Below are positions 1-9,617 of a DNA stretch of 44,482 nt, piece after piece (the stretch's first letter is position 1; the number at the start of each line of letters is the position of its first letter). The notes below the pieces were generated by a model. It was not told where the DNA came from and did no database searches. It worked only from the letters and a program-made list of their open reading frames with translations. The stretch is taken from the NCBI GenBank assembly GCA_025349905.2, contig MU624543.1, positions 35,586 to 80,067 on the forward strand. The letters run 5' to 3'. A program made the position numbers and the translations under genes. The DNA comes from Blastocladiella britannica (lineage: Eukaryota; Blastocladiomycota; Blastocladiomycetes; Blastocladiales; Blastocladiaceae).

Positions 1-2
1 AA

Positions 3-230
3 GAGATTGGAATCGCACGGGCGCTCAGGTGGGCGACGGGCATGATCGTGATCCGCTTGATCCCGCGGCGATCAGGAGTGGAACTGCTTCGCATCGAGTA
101 CCACGTCAAGTTCCGCCGTCGATCAGCCGTGGACATGGCACTCCCATCGTCGCCTTCTTCCAACCGCATTTGCTGGGGGCGACGGAAAGAGAACAACGAT
201 GGCGGAGCTGGCAAAAAGGTCGCAAATTAA
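3..230 (+). CDS. possible 3' end of a gene cut by the window edge
   Basis: An open frame enters from the left edge and runs to a TAA at 228-230, about 75 codons. Its third codon positions are mostly G or C, as in the confident genes of this window, so it may be the C-terminus of a protein that begins to the left. The readable part is basic (KFRRRS, WGRRK) and ends in a Gly/Lys/Asn-rich tail. No domain is recognised. It could also be chance open sequence. Confidence 0.25.
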   Translation, partial: EIGIARALRWATGMIVIRLIPRRSGVELLRIEYHVKFRRRSAVDMALPSSPSSNRICWGRRKENNDGGAGKKVAN

Positions 231-344
231 CAGGAATAGGGAAGGCCACGAGCGGCGGCCACGAACCCGATCCCGCGCACGGACACGGGCATGACACCAA
301 CCACGGGCGGGTACACGGGTACACGGGCGTGGAGAAGCGCACGA

Positions 345-351
345 TATAAAA
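345..351 (+). promoter_or_regulatory. TATA-like box upstream of the 432 gene
   Basis: TATAAAA lies 81-87 nt before the ATG at 432, in otherwise AT-rich DNA between a GC-rich stretch and the start codon. Position and sequence fit a core promoter element. This is inference from motif and spacing only. Confidence 0.3.
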
Positions 352-431
352 TGGCGGGTGAATTTTTGACAACAATGTTCAATGTGGCGGCAAACTATAA
401 AAAATTTAATTTTTTCTCAACGCCTTTTTAA

Positions 432-1025
432 ATGGAATCACAGGACACCGTCTTTGCCGATCTGGTCACTCGCGTGCGTGCCCTTGGCGACCCGGCCGCC
501 GCCACCCTGGCCAATGACTTGCACCACTCGTCCGGCGCACTGCCGGACCTCTCGCGCGACGGCACGCTCTCGGACGTGGATGTGTCATGCACTGCCGCCG
601 ACGCACAGGAAGTACTGGAGATCTTACAACGCGCATTTCATGATTCAACGGTAGCACGAGTGTACATGGCCGAGCACGATCCGGACCGCGACTATGCGAT
701 CGTTGCCATTGAAGGCCAGTACGCACGGCCAGTGCACGTGTACGTGTCGACGTCGGCGCTGGTGGCAGTCGTGCACCGTGCAATTGCGGTCGAGCTCAAT
801 GCGCGGTTCTCAACTCTGGCGGCCATGGCCGTGGCACTCAAGCGCAACGTTGCTGGGTACGGGACCGAGCGCGCGTGGTTTGCAGTGCTGAAGCTGGGCG
901 ACCCGGACGATACGGTTACGGCACCGTGGTTTGGGGCCATGGCCGACCGCGAACGCGTCATGGCTGCGGCTGAGCGCGAGGCCAAGTGGATGGACGAGTA
1001 CGTGAACCGGTTGCCGCGCTCTTAA
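432..1025 (+). CDS. hypothetical protein, 197 aa, single exon
   Basis: A complete intronless frame from ATG 432 (context TTTTTAAATGG) to TAA, with strong G/C preference at third positions. The protein is soluble, with no signal peptide or membrane segment. Residues around 35-45 read DGTLSDVDV, which loosely resembles the GS...DxD core of the polymerase-beta nucleotidyltransferase fold. It is followed by a strand/helix pattern (PVHVYVST near residue 100). That similarity is too weak to assign an activity. The C-terminal third is charged (ADRERVMAAAEREAKW) and probably helical. The convergent neighbour's stop lies 40 bp away at 1066, so the 3' UTRs must be very short or overlap. Confidence 0.7.
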   Translation: MESQDTVFADLVTRVRALGDPAAATLANDLHHSSGALPDLSRDGTLSDVDVSCTAADAQEVLEILQRAFHDSTVARVYMAEHDPDRDYAIVAIEGQYARPVHVYVSTSALVAVVHRAIAVELNARFSTLAAMAVALKRNVAGYGTERAWFAVLKLGDPDDTVTAPWFGAMADRERVMAAAEREAKWMDEYVNRLPRS

Positions 1026-1065
1026 TCGTCATCATTAAGTGCATTTCATATTTCACTGGCAAAAG

Positions 1066-2594
1066 TTACTTGCCAACCACTGGCTTGGCGCCTGCTCCTG
1101 TCGTTCCCGGAGGAGCAGTCGTCACAATGGATAGGATTGCGTTGCCGCATAGCAGCACAAATGAGAGCACGGTCATCGCCATGCACCTGTTCATTTTTTT
1201 TGTCCGGTTAGACTCAAATTCGCCCAGGAAATGAAGAAACGCACCAGTAAAAGCCAAACACGTCGGTCGAGGTTCCCGCTGATCCGATCCCGGGCTGTGC
1301 CTGGCGCAGTGCCGGAAGGGCCATCAACATGGCCACATTGACCACCATAGCTGAGTGTATTCTTGGGGTAAGTCTTGCAACATCTCCCCTGAAAAGTGAA
1401 AAGTACCATACCGTAATAAGCGGCCTCGCGCTGGTACTTCATGACGTTCCACACCGCCAGTGCCATAGAACCGGCCACCATCCACATGAGCACAGTCATG
1501 GCCACCGCGTACAGCTTGGCCAGCGACGACCGCGACACGAACACTTGCACGTTGATCATGCCGATCGCCGCCAGTCGCTCGTCAATGCTCGAATCCGAGA
1601 CCAAAGATTGCAGGGATCCGACCAGATTGATGGTGATTGGGAGCATTGGGCTGGCGCGCAACGGTTGGCCGCCCATTTGCTGCACGAGTTGCGTGCGCGA
1701 GGCTGTGGTCATGGCGTAGATGGCGATCGGGGTTGAGTGCTACCAATATTTTGTGAGTACATCCATTTTCTAATTTTGCGAAAAGAGACCATACCACATC
1801 GAACGGGTACTCGGTCGACTGGCCGGCAGTAAAACTAAAAGTGGTGTCGAGCTGGGATCCGGGCAATCCTGCTGGGAAGATGAACTGGTTGCCGTTGACA
1901 AACACCTCGACCTGTTCCTTGAAGAACGGCGACTCGGCGCTGACGGCCAGATCGCCGTGCGGCACAATCTTTTCTTATATGTCAGGATCAGTTGCAGCAA
2001 TATAAAACAAAGACATACCTTCCCAATTGATAGCCGACCCACCCCGGCATCCAGATCAACGTGACTGATCCGTGCTTCAAGCGAAAGGTACGTGGCTGCA
2101 GTTGCCGGTAACGAGTACGCGGCCATAGCCACCAGCGACGCGTTGGCGTGGAACATGACGGCGCCCGCGACCATGAGTGCAGCCATGGCCGTCGCAAGCA
2201 TACCAAGTGAAACCACCGTGGGCCAGTTGCGCCGCCGCTTGTACCACGGCCGCAGATCGATCGTTTGTCCGCCTCGGCTTCCCGCTGCCGATCCGGGGGA
2301 TGGAGCGGCCACCGCACCAGCCCCAACATGCGCAGTCGCAGTGACTAAGGGTGCTGGCGGGGAACGGCCAAACATGTCGTTGCCGCCCTTGTAGTTAGGC
2401 CCATTGCTGCCGCCGGGGCCAATGTACTTGAAGGGAGCGCCAGTGTTGCCTTCGTGCACCGCATCGGCGCTGGTGCCGGGCTGCGGTAGGCGTCGAGTCA
2501 ACGTGTCGCCGGCCAAGGCAGTCACGGACGCGTCATCAGTGGTGCCGGCGGTGGGCGTCGTGCCGTTGAGGTGGAACTCGCTTGATCCATTCAT
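1066..2594 (-). CDS. DUF4436-family integral membrane protein, five exons
   Basis: Exons (5' to 3' on the minus strand) are 2594-2019, 1968-1795, 1739-1412, 1350-1245 and 1186-1066. The four GT-AG introns are 50-61 bp and keep frame to give 434 aa. The N-terminal 110 residues are low-complexity and probably cytosolic, followed by a basic stretch (PWYKRRRNW) and a first membrane helix. The central part contains the YPFDV motif, and the C-terminal half has further membrane segments ending in LPALRQAQPGIG. YPFD and the LPALR...QPG..G block are the family signatures of DUF4436, whose function is unknown. The ATG at 2594 was chosen because it follows an A-rich tract; an in-frame ATG at 2639 would add 15 residues. 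Confidence 0.8.
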
Positions 2595-2691
2595 TTTTTT
2601 TTTCGTTGGATTGATTGAGAGTTCGAGGCGGATTTTCACATCTTTTCACATCAGGAAAAAAAATGCCATCTTGTATTGGGAATGTTAATCA

Positions 2692-4406
2692 CTACCACGG
2701 CCGGTTCGGAATCCCAGCCCATGCCTCGGACTGTGGGCACTGCTGCAAGTCAGCGGCCCAAGTAGCGTCGAGTGTGTCGAGTGTGCGCAGGGACGCAAAG
2801 AAATCGGCTTGGACGTGATCCAAGTACGCGCACTCGTGATCGAGGCGGGTAGCGACCGCATCACTCGCTGTAGCGTTTGGAGAGGCCTTCCACTGCGCGC
2901 ATACGGCCTTGAACGAGTCTAGGAACGCGTTCATTTCCACTATGTGCTCGGCCGTGGACTGCGAAAACGACTTGGTGTCCAAGTGCTGCACGGGCATCGC
3001 GTCCACGACCGCCATGCGGCAGTGGCCAGCGGTCGCACAGTGCGGGTACCATACCAGGTCAAGGCCCCAGTACGCGTGGCCGTCCCACGGGATCGATTCC
3101 CAGACGCAGTCGCGCCAGGCCGCGGCTGAAAAGACGGGGAACATGACTTCAGCTATTTTTCATTTGTATTAGGATCTTTCTGAATATGAAGGAAAATGGA
3201 GAACGTACCGAAATTGGTCAGTCGACCGATCGTGCCGTCGCCAGGTGCTGGTGGCTGCCACCGCACCACGTCGCCCTGCTTGTACGGCCGCACACCGGCC
3301 GACAGCGCGGGCTGCGCAATCGCGAGAGCGTATTTGCGCATGATTTCGACGAAAATCAACGGATCCCACTGACCTTCAGTGACGTGCAAAGAGTCGAGCG
3401 CCACGTCATCGTCCCACAACCACACCGACTCGTACGCCTGGACCACGGCGGGGGTCAAGAACCGCTTGGCGTACCAGAACTTGGACTGGCGGAGCACGAT
3501 GGTTGATGTGACGTTGGCGTACGCGGGCCACGCTGCCGACCACGCGGCAACACCGGCGGCGCCGTCCCAGTGGAACAAGTACACGGCGAATCCGGCGGCT
3601 CGGAACACATCCAGGACCGGCGCCAGCGTCGTCACAGATAATGCCGCGACGGGAACTGCCAGGATCCCGGGCTTGAGTTTCAGGGGTGGGACGCGCGGGG
3701 CCGCTTTGCTGGCAAGTGGCTCCAAGTTGCCAGGCTCGCGTCCAATGGCTGCGTAGGGGTCCCAAGCGACCACCGTCGGTGATGGTGTTGGTGGGACTGC
3801 TGGCGAGGGTATTGCCAGTGGTTTGGGATCGGCGTCATTTGCATCCAGGACCGTGATATTGTTGGCATCCTCCAAAACCGCCAGATTGTTGTTGGTCGGC
3901 ACGCTACTGGGAGTCGAGGAGGAGCGTGGGCCTGCTACAAGGCCAATGAGCACGAGAGCAACCAGCGCAGCAGTGGCCCACGCAACACGGCGCCAGAGGA
4001 TGGAACGACGATCAGGCTTTTTGTCCCCATTTTCTGTATCATCATTGTGACCGTTATGGTCGTCACCATGGTTGTCATCATCATCGTCCGAGTGGTGTAT
4101 CCGGACGCGTTCGTGGTCGGGTTTGGGCGAGTGCGTGAGCATCAGTGGCGCATGAATGGACGAGCGCCGGGCAGTGACAGGGGCGTTGTTGTGCGTTGAG
4201 GTTGTCACGACCGAGGTCACGGCGGCCATCGAAAGGGACGACGAGGCCGACGAGCGCCGGCGGTGTGACTGATGCTGTTGGCCTTGCTGAAGTAACGAGT
4301 GGTCGGGCGAGGTGGTGCGCGACGCCCGGGAGCCAGCCGAGTGCGTGGGAGAGCTCACGAGCGGGATATAGGTCGCGTCGTCGCCGGCCGTCGAGGTGGT
4401 TCGCAT
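2692..4406 (-). CDS. DUF707-family type II membrane protein (glycosyltransferase-like)
   Basis: Two exons, 4406-3209 and 3152-2692, with a 56-bp intron (donor GTACGT), encode 552 aa. The N-terminal 130 residues are Ser/Thr-rich with an Asp/His run (DDDDDNHGDDH). One membrane helix follows at about 140-165 (WATAALVALVLIGLVAG), so the catalytic-like domain should face the secretory lumen. That domain shows the DUF707 landmarks: a WLWDDDV acidic motif, IAQPALS, FAEVMFPVFS across the splice junction, then WGLDLVWY and VVDAMPVQH. DUF707 proteins are considered possible glycosyltransferases because of the DDD motif, but no substrate is established. Stop is TAG followed directly by TGA. Confidence 0.8.
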
Positions 4407-4475
4407 TTTTGTGCTGTTGGTTGGTTGGTTGGTTGGCTGGCAAAGAGTTCATTTTCGGATTTATTTTGCCAAAAC

Positions 4476-5176
4476 ATGAAGACCCGTCGCCGCCGCCAGC
4501 AACAGCAGCAACCCCAGCAGAAAAATCAACCAAGTCCCACCGAAGAAGGAATAACGGAAGAAAATAGCCCCACGACAACACACGAACTGGCTCTGGTTAT
4601 GGCCACTGCGCTGGAGAAACAGCATCGCAAGTCTCACCTGGCTTCACTGACCGCACTTCGTCGCCGCGGCACGCTTGCCATTGCCACTGCCGCTCGCAAC
4701 GCCCATACTGCGATTCCATCCCCAGTTCCCGTCCCTGATCCGGTTCGAATTATTTGGCCGTGTCTTGGCTCCATTTTTCTGACGCGATTAACAACAGGAG
4801 CTGGCCGAACTGCTCACCAAAGCTGACACCTGGACGAGTCGTTTGGGATCTCCTACCGCCGATAAAACTCCGCCTGCACTGGCTCGGTACGCTGAAGAGT
4901 ATCTGACCACGACCCGTGCGCGCCTGGCTGCAGCGCACCGCGCCCGATCCGATGCCTGGGACCAGGTCCTGAGTCTCAAGCGTACGTATATATGCCATCT
5001 TCAACGACAACATGACTAAAATCGAAAAGGAATGTACAGTGGAGCTGCCCGACCTGCAACCAGCAGCAGACGCGGCCGCTCGCGACGTGGCCGAGAATCT
5101 CCGCGCGCATGTGGAAGCCATCCAGGCCCAGACCGACGCGGCAATCCGCTCCACCACCACCCAGAATAACCAATAA
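4476..5176 (+). CDS. hypothetical coiled-coil-like protein, three exons
   Basis: Exons 4476-4742, 4798-4981 and 5040-5176 join in frame through 55- and 58-bp GT-AG introns to give 195 aa. The first donor (GTTCGA) is unusual, but removing it keeps an Ala/Glu/Leu-rich frame open; without splicing the frame ends at 4826. The N-terminus is basic and Gln-rich (MKTRRRRQQQQQ). The rest is predicted helix (ALEKQHRKSH, LARYAEEYLTTTRARL, VEAIQAQTD), suggesting a small structural or complex subunit. I do not recognise the family. An AATAAA at 5189-5194 may be its poly(A) signal; the convergent gene's stop is only 30 bp away. Confidence 0.55.
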
Positions 5177-5206
5177 CCAATAACCAAAAATAAAGAGCGT
5201 GCGTTA

Positions 5207-5699
5207 TTATTCTTGTTCCGATGAGGAAGAAGAAGAGGGTGGCCGCATGCTCGCAGCCAGCTTGGCATCGCGCTCGGCGAAATGAGCAGTGCGCTCGGCC
5301 TCCACAAACGCCTGCTGCTCGGCATTGTGCAAGAACGGCAGCGGGTCCGATGTGCGCTCGGGCTTTACGGGACGGTATTCCACGGGCAGCTCGCGTTGGT
5401 ACCGCGGCGGCATCGGTTCGCTGTTCCAATTACACGTGTCAGCGTATAATTTAGTGTCATAACAAATTGTATTACCTCGGCTTGGTGCCCTGGCAGGCCC
5501 AGAACGCGCGCCATGGCCCGCGCACCTCGAGCGGCCACGTCTGCACTGCCTCCAGTAGGTCGTCAAGGTGCTTGGAACACCGGTGGCCCTTGGGCTGCAC
5601 ACGGTCAATCCATGCCGTGTCCGGGAATCGCGTGGACGCCAGTGACGCGGGCCGTTCCGACTCGTGGGTATTTTTCGCGTTCGTGTTGTTTTCGGTCAT
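5207..5699 (-). CDS. hypothetical protein, 145 aa, two exons
   Basis: Exons 5699-5476 and 5420-5207 are joined by a 55-bp intron, splicing ..KP|S.. in frame. The protein is small, hydrophilic and without membrane segments. It has two cysteines in the first half (HRCSKH and FWACQ, 31 residues apart), a Pro/Arg-rich middle (PVEYRPVKPERTSDPLPFLH), a charged helix and a Ser/Glu tail. The layout resembles small mitochondrial or complex-assembly factors, but no motif identifies it. It ends tail-to-tail with the 4476 gene. Confidence 0.55.
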
Positions 5700-5901
5700 T
5701 TTTAAATTTTTTTTCGTGATTTGTCAAAAAGAACCTGGGCACTCATTCACCAGGTGCACTATTGAGGATCCCGACCTTCCCTCCCTGTACTTTCTGCTAA
5801 ATTGGATTGACGGTCAAAAGAAGATGGGGGTTGGGGATGGGTTCAAATAGCGGCCGCGGTTCCCTCCCCGATTTCTTGAGTTACAAGTATCAATCAAGAA
5901 G

Positions 5902-6163
5902 ATGCGTACCTCAATCCTTGCTCTGTTTGCCCTCGTTGCAGTCGCGACCGCTGCTCCGGCCACGTCCTCGGGCGCGACTGGGAGCGCCATTCCTAGTACG
6001 ATTTCTCTATTTCCATAGAAGTTGATCCCCCTGACAAAAACATAAAAAAGTTGGATGCTCAACCGCCGTCAACAACTGCCTCCGCTCGTGCTACAGCCGT
6101 TGCAACGCCAGCCCCACCCCGGACTGCAAATACAACTGTGCCGTGGACTGCGATTTCTGCTGA
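5902..6163 (+). CDS. small secreted cysteine-rich protein, 68 aa
   Basis: Exon 1 (5902-5995) encodes a typical signal peptide (MRTSILALFALVAVATA, probable cleavage near AAPA). A 55-bp GT-AG intron (5996-6050) follows. Exon 2 (6051-6163) encodes a compact domain with eight cysteines in 37 residues, in a CxxxCxxxC...CxxxCxxxCxxC arrangement, ending in Cys then TGA. Even cysteine number and high density indicate a disulfide-stabilised extracellular peptide. Small secreted proteins of this type in fungi can be effectors, antimicrobial peptides or wall components; nothing here decides between them. An alternative acceptor at 6016-6017 would add 11 residues before the cysteine domain. Confidence 0.6.
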
Positions 6164-6859
6164 ATAGAAGAGAATGTATTTCCCAGGGGTCATTTTTCTC
6201 TCAATCATTCTGACGGATCAATATATCATCAACAAAATTTAATTGTAATCAATTGTAGTGATCCTAAAGACACCCCTAGCTATTGCTCCGTGCCACCCTT
6301 GCGAGGCACAACAAAGTACCATTACAACGAAACTCCAAAGGCTGGAGCAAGAAACCTTTTATTTCGCCAAAAGTATATCTATAAAGTCTCGCCTCTTGTT
6401 GTGATTTATGAAGAAGCTGGAGGTAGCGGGAATTGGCCTGGCCAGTGGTTATATTCAAAGAATTAAAACCTCTTGAGGAAAGAGAGGTGAGGTCCAGGAG
6501 ATATTTCTCACAGTACAACTGTGACGATCAGGTCACGTGTACAATGGCGAGTGTCGCCGTTCAAAGATGACGCGCGCTCTTTGGCACGTCATCTTGCATT
6601 TTCTATAATACATTCACGTTCTGCTCATACTCCTGTACCTCCGTCCCCGCCGCCGGCAGCGTCGTCACCTCCGTCCCGGCCAGCGCGCCACAACACTCAA
6701 CTTGTCCTCCCCACCCCCAACATATACTACGAGCGCCACAACACCTCTCGCCCGCCAACTTTTGAAAGAATCCATATCCAGATATTTCAAAATGATGGTC
6801 TTCCCGACCCCTTCGCCCATGTATCCGACCGAACAACCATTACCTGTGCCTACAAGAAG
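6164..6859. other. non-coding stretch upstream of the Fanzor frame
   Basis: 6164-6520 is AT-rich and shows no convincing gene on either strand. From 6521 the Fanzor reading frame is already open but has no ATG until 6860. That part encodes a Pro/Ser-rich segment, so it may be 5' UTR, an extra N-terminal exon, or part of the element's left end. No clear terminal inverted repeat matching the 3' side was found by eye. Confidence 0.4.
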
Positions 6860-9264
6860 ATGATCGAACCCACCGGGGAGCTCAACGCCCCCATCCAATC
6901 CGCGGTCCGGCGCACGCAACGCGCTGTCGAGCAGGGCACGATGCTTGCCAAATTCATGATCCTCCAGCGATTCCACAACGAAACTGCAGTCAACGGTGGC
7001 CATTTTTCGCACAATGTTGCTCGGCGCATGTCACGTGACACCGCTCTCGGTTTCTCGGTCCACTTCTTCGAGCGCGTGTTCGCCTGCGTGACTCGAGCGG
7101 GCGTGCGGCGTGGGAAAGCAGACACGATGCTCCTTGACGCCCGCATCCAAGCGGTTTACGAGGCCAACGACGACCTCTTTGGCGCGCGCGTGGGTGGCCA
7201 AAATCTCTCGGTCATTTTGAAGTACGAGGCTGTCCAGCTCGAGGCCAACTACACCAGCAACATCAAGACGCACTTTGACAAGTACCTCTTGCGCTGCACT
7301 CGAGCTTACGTGGAGTTAATTATGGCCGACGTGATTGCGGCGAAACCGGCTCTTGCAACGGACGCGGCGCGCAATGCGGCGATGAAGGCGTGCGTGAAGG
7401 CGTGGAACAAGTATGCTTTCGAGGGAAGGGTTCCTGACCTTGAGGTGCGCATTTTATTTACTTTACTTTTCGTTTGTCTCACAGAGCCAATTTCGCAAAA
7501 TAGATCACACCTGCTGATGAGCGCGAGGAGCTTATCCAGTTGCTGGACATGCTTTCGCCGCCCCGTCGCCCCAACGTATCGCTGCCCGACGATCTCAACG
7601 CCAACCCTCGGCGTTACCTTCCCTACATGATCTATATCAACTTCGTCCTGGAGCACTACGGGAAGAAGTTGCTCTCGCCGCTGCCGCTGCGGACTAGCCT
7701 CGTCCCACATCACATTCAGATCGACACGGCGACACTGATCTCCCTGTGGGAGCCCGAGAACTTTGGCTTTGACAAGTTGTTGGTCGAACTTTGTCTTTCC
7801 ATCCTCTTGCCCGTTCGCCTGTTCGACTTTAGTCGGGTCATCAACAAGACCGATATGGTGGCCAAGAAGGTTCGGGTGACGTTTGGCGTCCGGCCCCGCA
7901 AATTCTCAGCCTACTTCAAGACTGCTGTTTGGATGGCCATCACCAGGATGTCCCACGTGACCGTGCCTGTCAACCCTCACCACAGGCTCATGCGGTCGCT
8001 TGCCATCGGCCAGGGCGACATCAAGACGACGTTCCTCTTCAACAACAGTATCTCCACCAACGGGTACAAGGCGAGCGTTTCTTATGTACGGCCAGAGCTT
8101 TATGGCACGAGTCGGTTTGACCGCGACCCGCAGTTTGGCCGACCGGCCGAGCCGCCCTACGTCGGCGACCTCACCCAGGCAGCTCGGGACGACCTCCTTG
8201 ACAACTACACGCTCATCGCGGGCGACCCGGGCAAGGCCAACCTTCTCGCGCTCGGTACCGGTCGTCACGTGGCACGTCAGGCCGGCAACCGCCCAGACTG
8301 GATGGACGTGGACGATGATGATGACGATGATGGCCTCGGGGAGGATTTCGAATGGGCGCCGCACACGCCAGAGGCTCGTCGCGGCCCACGTTACCGCCCG
8401 CGGAAACGCCGCGGTCAGCGGCAGGTCAAGCACAAGAGCGGCGTCCTCATGTACAAGGCGACGCAGCGCGCGGAGGAGGCCGGCTTCAAGCGCAATGAGA
8501 AGGAGGCGGCCCGGCAGTTGCGGCGCCACTTGGCGAGGACGGGCGTCGACATCAAGGCCCACGAGACCAGCCTTGGGGCGGAAGGTCGCTCCGCACGCAG
8601 CTGCAACATCAACGTGTTCACCGGGTACTTGGAGCGTCGGCAAGTGGTGCTCGACGAGCTCGCGGCCTACTACGGTACCATTACGCACCGTCGCCGCGCA
8701 CTTCGATCGCTCCTTGGTCGGAAATCATCGATCGCCAAGCACGTGACGCGCATCAGGAGGGCGTTCACTCTGCCCCGGGAGGTGCCCGTCCAGCCGCCCG
8801 GCGAGCCGCCCGACGACGACGATGTGGTGCCCGTTCTGTCGCCCAAGAAGATCGCCCTGCTGTATGGTGACTGGACGAGTCGGCCTGGGTTCCGTGGTGG
8901 GGGCTCGACCATCAGCATTGGTCTTCGCCGCGCGCTCTCTCGGGAGTTCACGTTGTTGCGCGTTAACGAGTTTCGGACTTCGAGCCTGTGTCCGAGGTGC
9001 ATGGGGCCAGTCGATCACCCACTGATCCGTGTGACTCGCCACCCACCGCCCGACCCTGACCCCAACGATCCGGCGCCCGACCATCCCGCTGGCGACGCCG
9101 TCCGAGTGTCTCGCAATTCGGTACATCACTTGTTGAGCTGCCCAAGCGTTAACTGTCCAAGCAAGTGGTGGAATCGCGATTCACTCGGCGTCGCCAACAT
9201 TGCCGCCAAGGCCATTCGTGTCTTGTTGAACCGGCCCCTGCATCAGGCGTATGACCGTGCATAA
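6860..9264 (+). CDS. Fanzor: eukaryotic TnpB-like RNA-guided nuclease
   Basis: Exons 6860-7444 and 7504-9264, separated by a 59-bp phase-0 intron, encode 781 aa with no internal stop. The C-terminal half is a RuvC nuclease of the Fanzor/TnpB type. RuvC-I is IAGDPGKANLLALG (Asp about 436). LLYGDWTSRPG is the Fanzor GDW block. VNEFRTSSLCPRC carries the Glu (about 684) next to the first CxxC. The second cysteine pair, SCPSVNCPS, is followed by WNRDSLGVANIA (RuvC-III Asp about 754). In known Fanzors the RuvC-II Glu sits in this shifted position, unlike most bacterial TnpBs. An Asp run (about 460-470) and a basic cluster PRKRRGQRQVKHK (about 494-506, possible nuclear localisation signal) lie between RuvC-I and the GDW block. 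Family members cut DNA guided by an RNA encoded at the transposon end. The start is uncertain because the frame is open upstream without ATG. Confidence 0.9.
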
Positions 9265-9617
9265 GTAGATGCCTCGAGCCCAAACGATGCGAGCGATCCG
9301 AGCCTAGAGCCATGAAAATGGTGGATCGTTGTGAAAAAAAGACCTGGAGGGCAAGCTCTACGACTTATTTCAAAATTCGTTTCCTTAGTTTTGTATTAAT
9401 GAATATTTGATTGGTCTTGTATTTATTTGATTATTACACTGTGCCTCGGTAATGGCGGCGGCAGCAAGCAACGACGACTGCCGGACGGTTGGCGACAGTC
9501 AAGAAAAATGATCTGAGTGAGTGCTAACGGCCTGCCGTCACGCTGAGCGCATGGATCCACGACAAAACTGCGCGACCAGAGGACCCGCCCGACCCCAAAC
9601 ACAGTGGATCGCGCTAG
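9265..9617. other. AT-rich spacer after the Fanzor gene
   Basis: Apart from the hairpin at 9291-9331, this stretch holds an AT-rich segment (9360-9435) and then GC-rich DNA running into the RNase H fragment. It probably contains the 3' UTR and the right end of the Fanzor element. No target-site duplication could be identified by eye. Confidence 0.4.
9291..9331 (+). ncRNA. candidate guide-RNA scaffold hairpin after the Fanzor stop
   Basis: A nested hairpin sits 30-64 nt past the stop codon. An outer stem pairs 9292-9299 with 9323-9330 (AGCGATCC / GGATCGTT, one G-U pair). An inner stem pairs CCAT with ATGG (9310-9313 / 9318-9321) around a GAAA tetraloop. Fanzor and TnpB guide RNAs are encoded at the 3' side of the nuclease gene, so position and structure fit. 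This is inference: the full RNA, its guide segment and the element end are not defined. Confidence 0.3.

Noticed and set aside
7906..8688. Minus-strand 260-codon frame opposite the Fanzor nuclease domain
   Set aside because: The plus strand carries all catalytic motifs; the antisense frame has none.
6860..9264. Fanzor gene as contaminating bacterial IS605/IS607 TnpB
   Set aside because: It contains a spliceosomal intron, the Glu is in the eukaryotic-type position next to the zinc finger, and it is embedded among eukaryotic genes.
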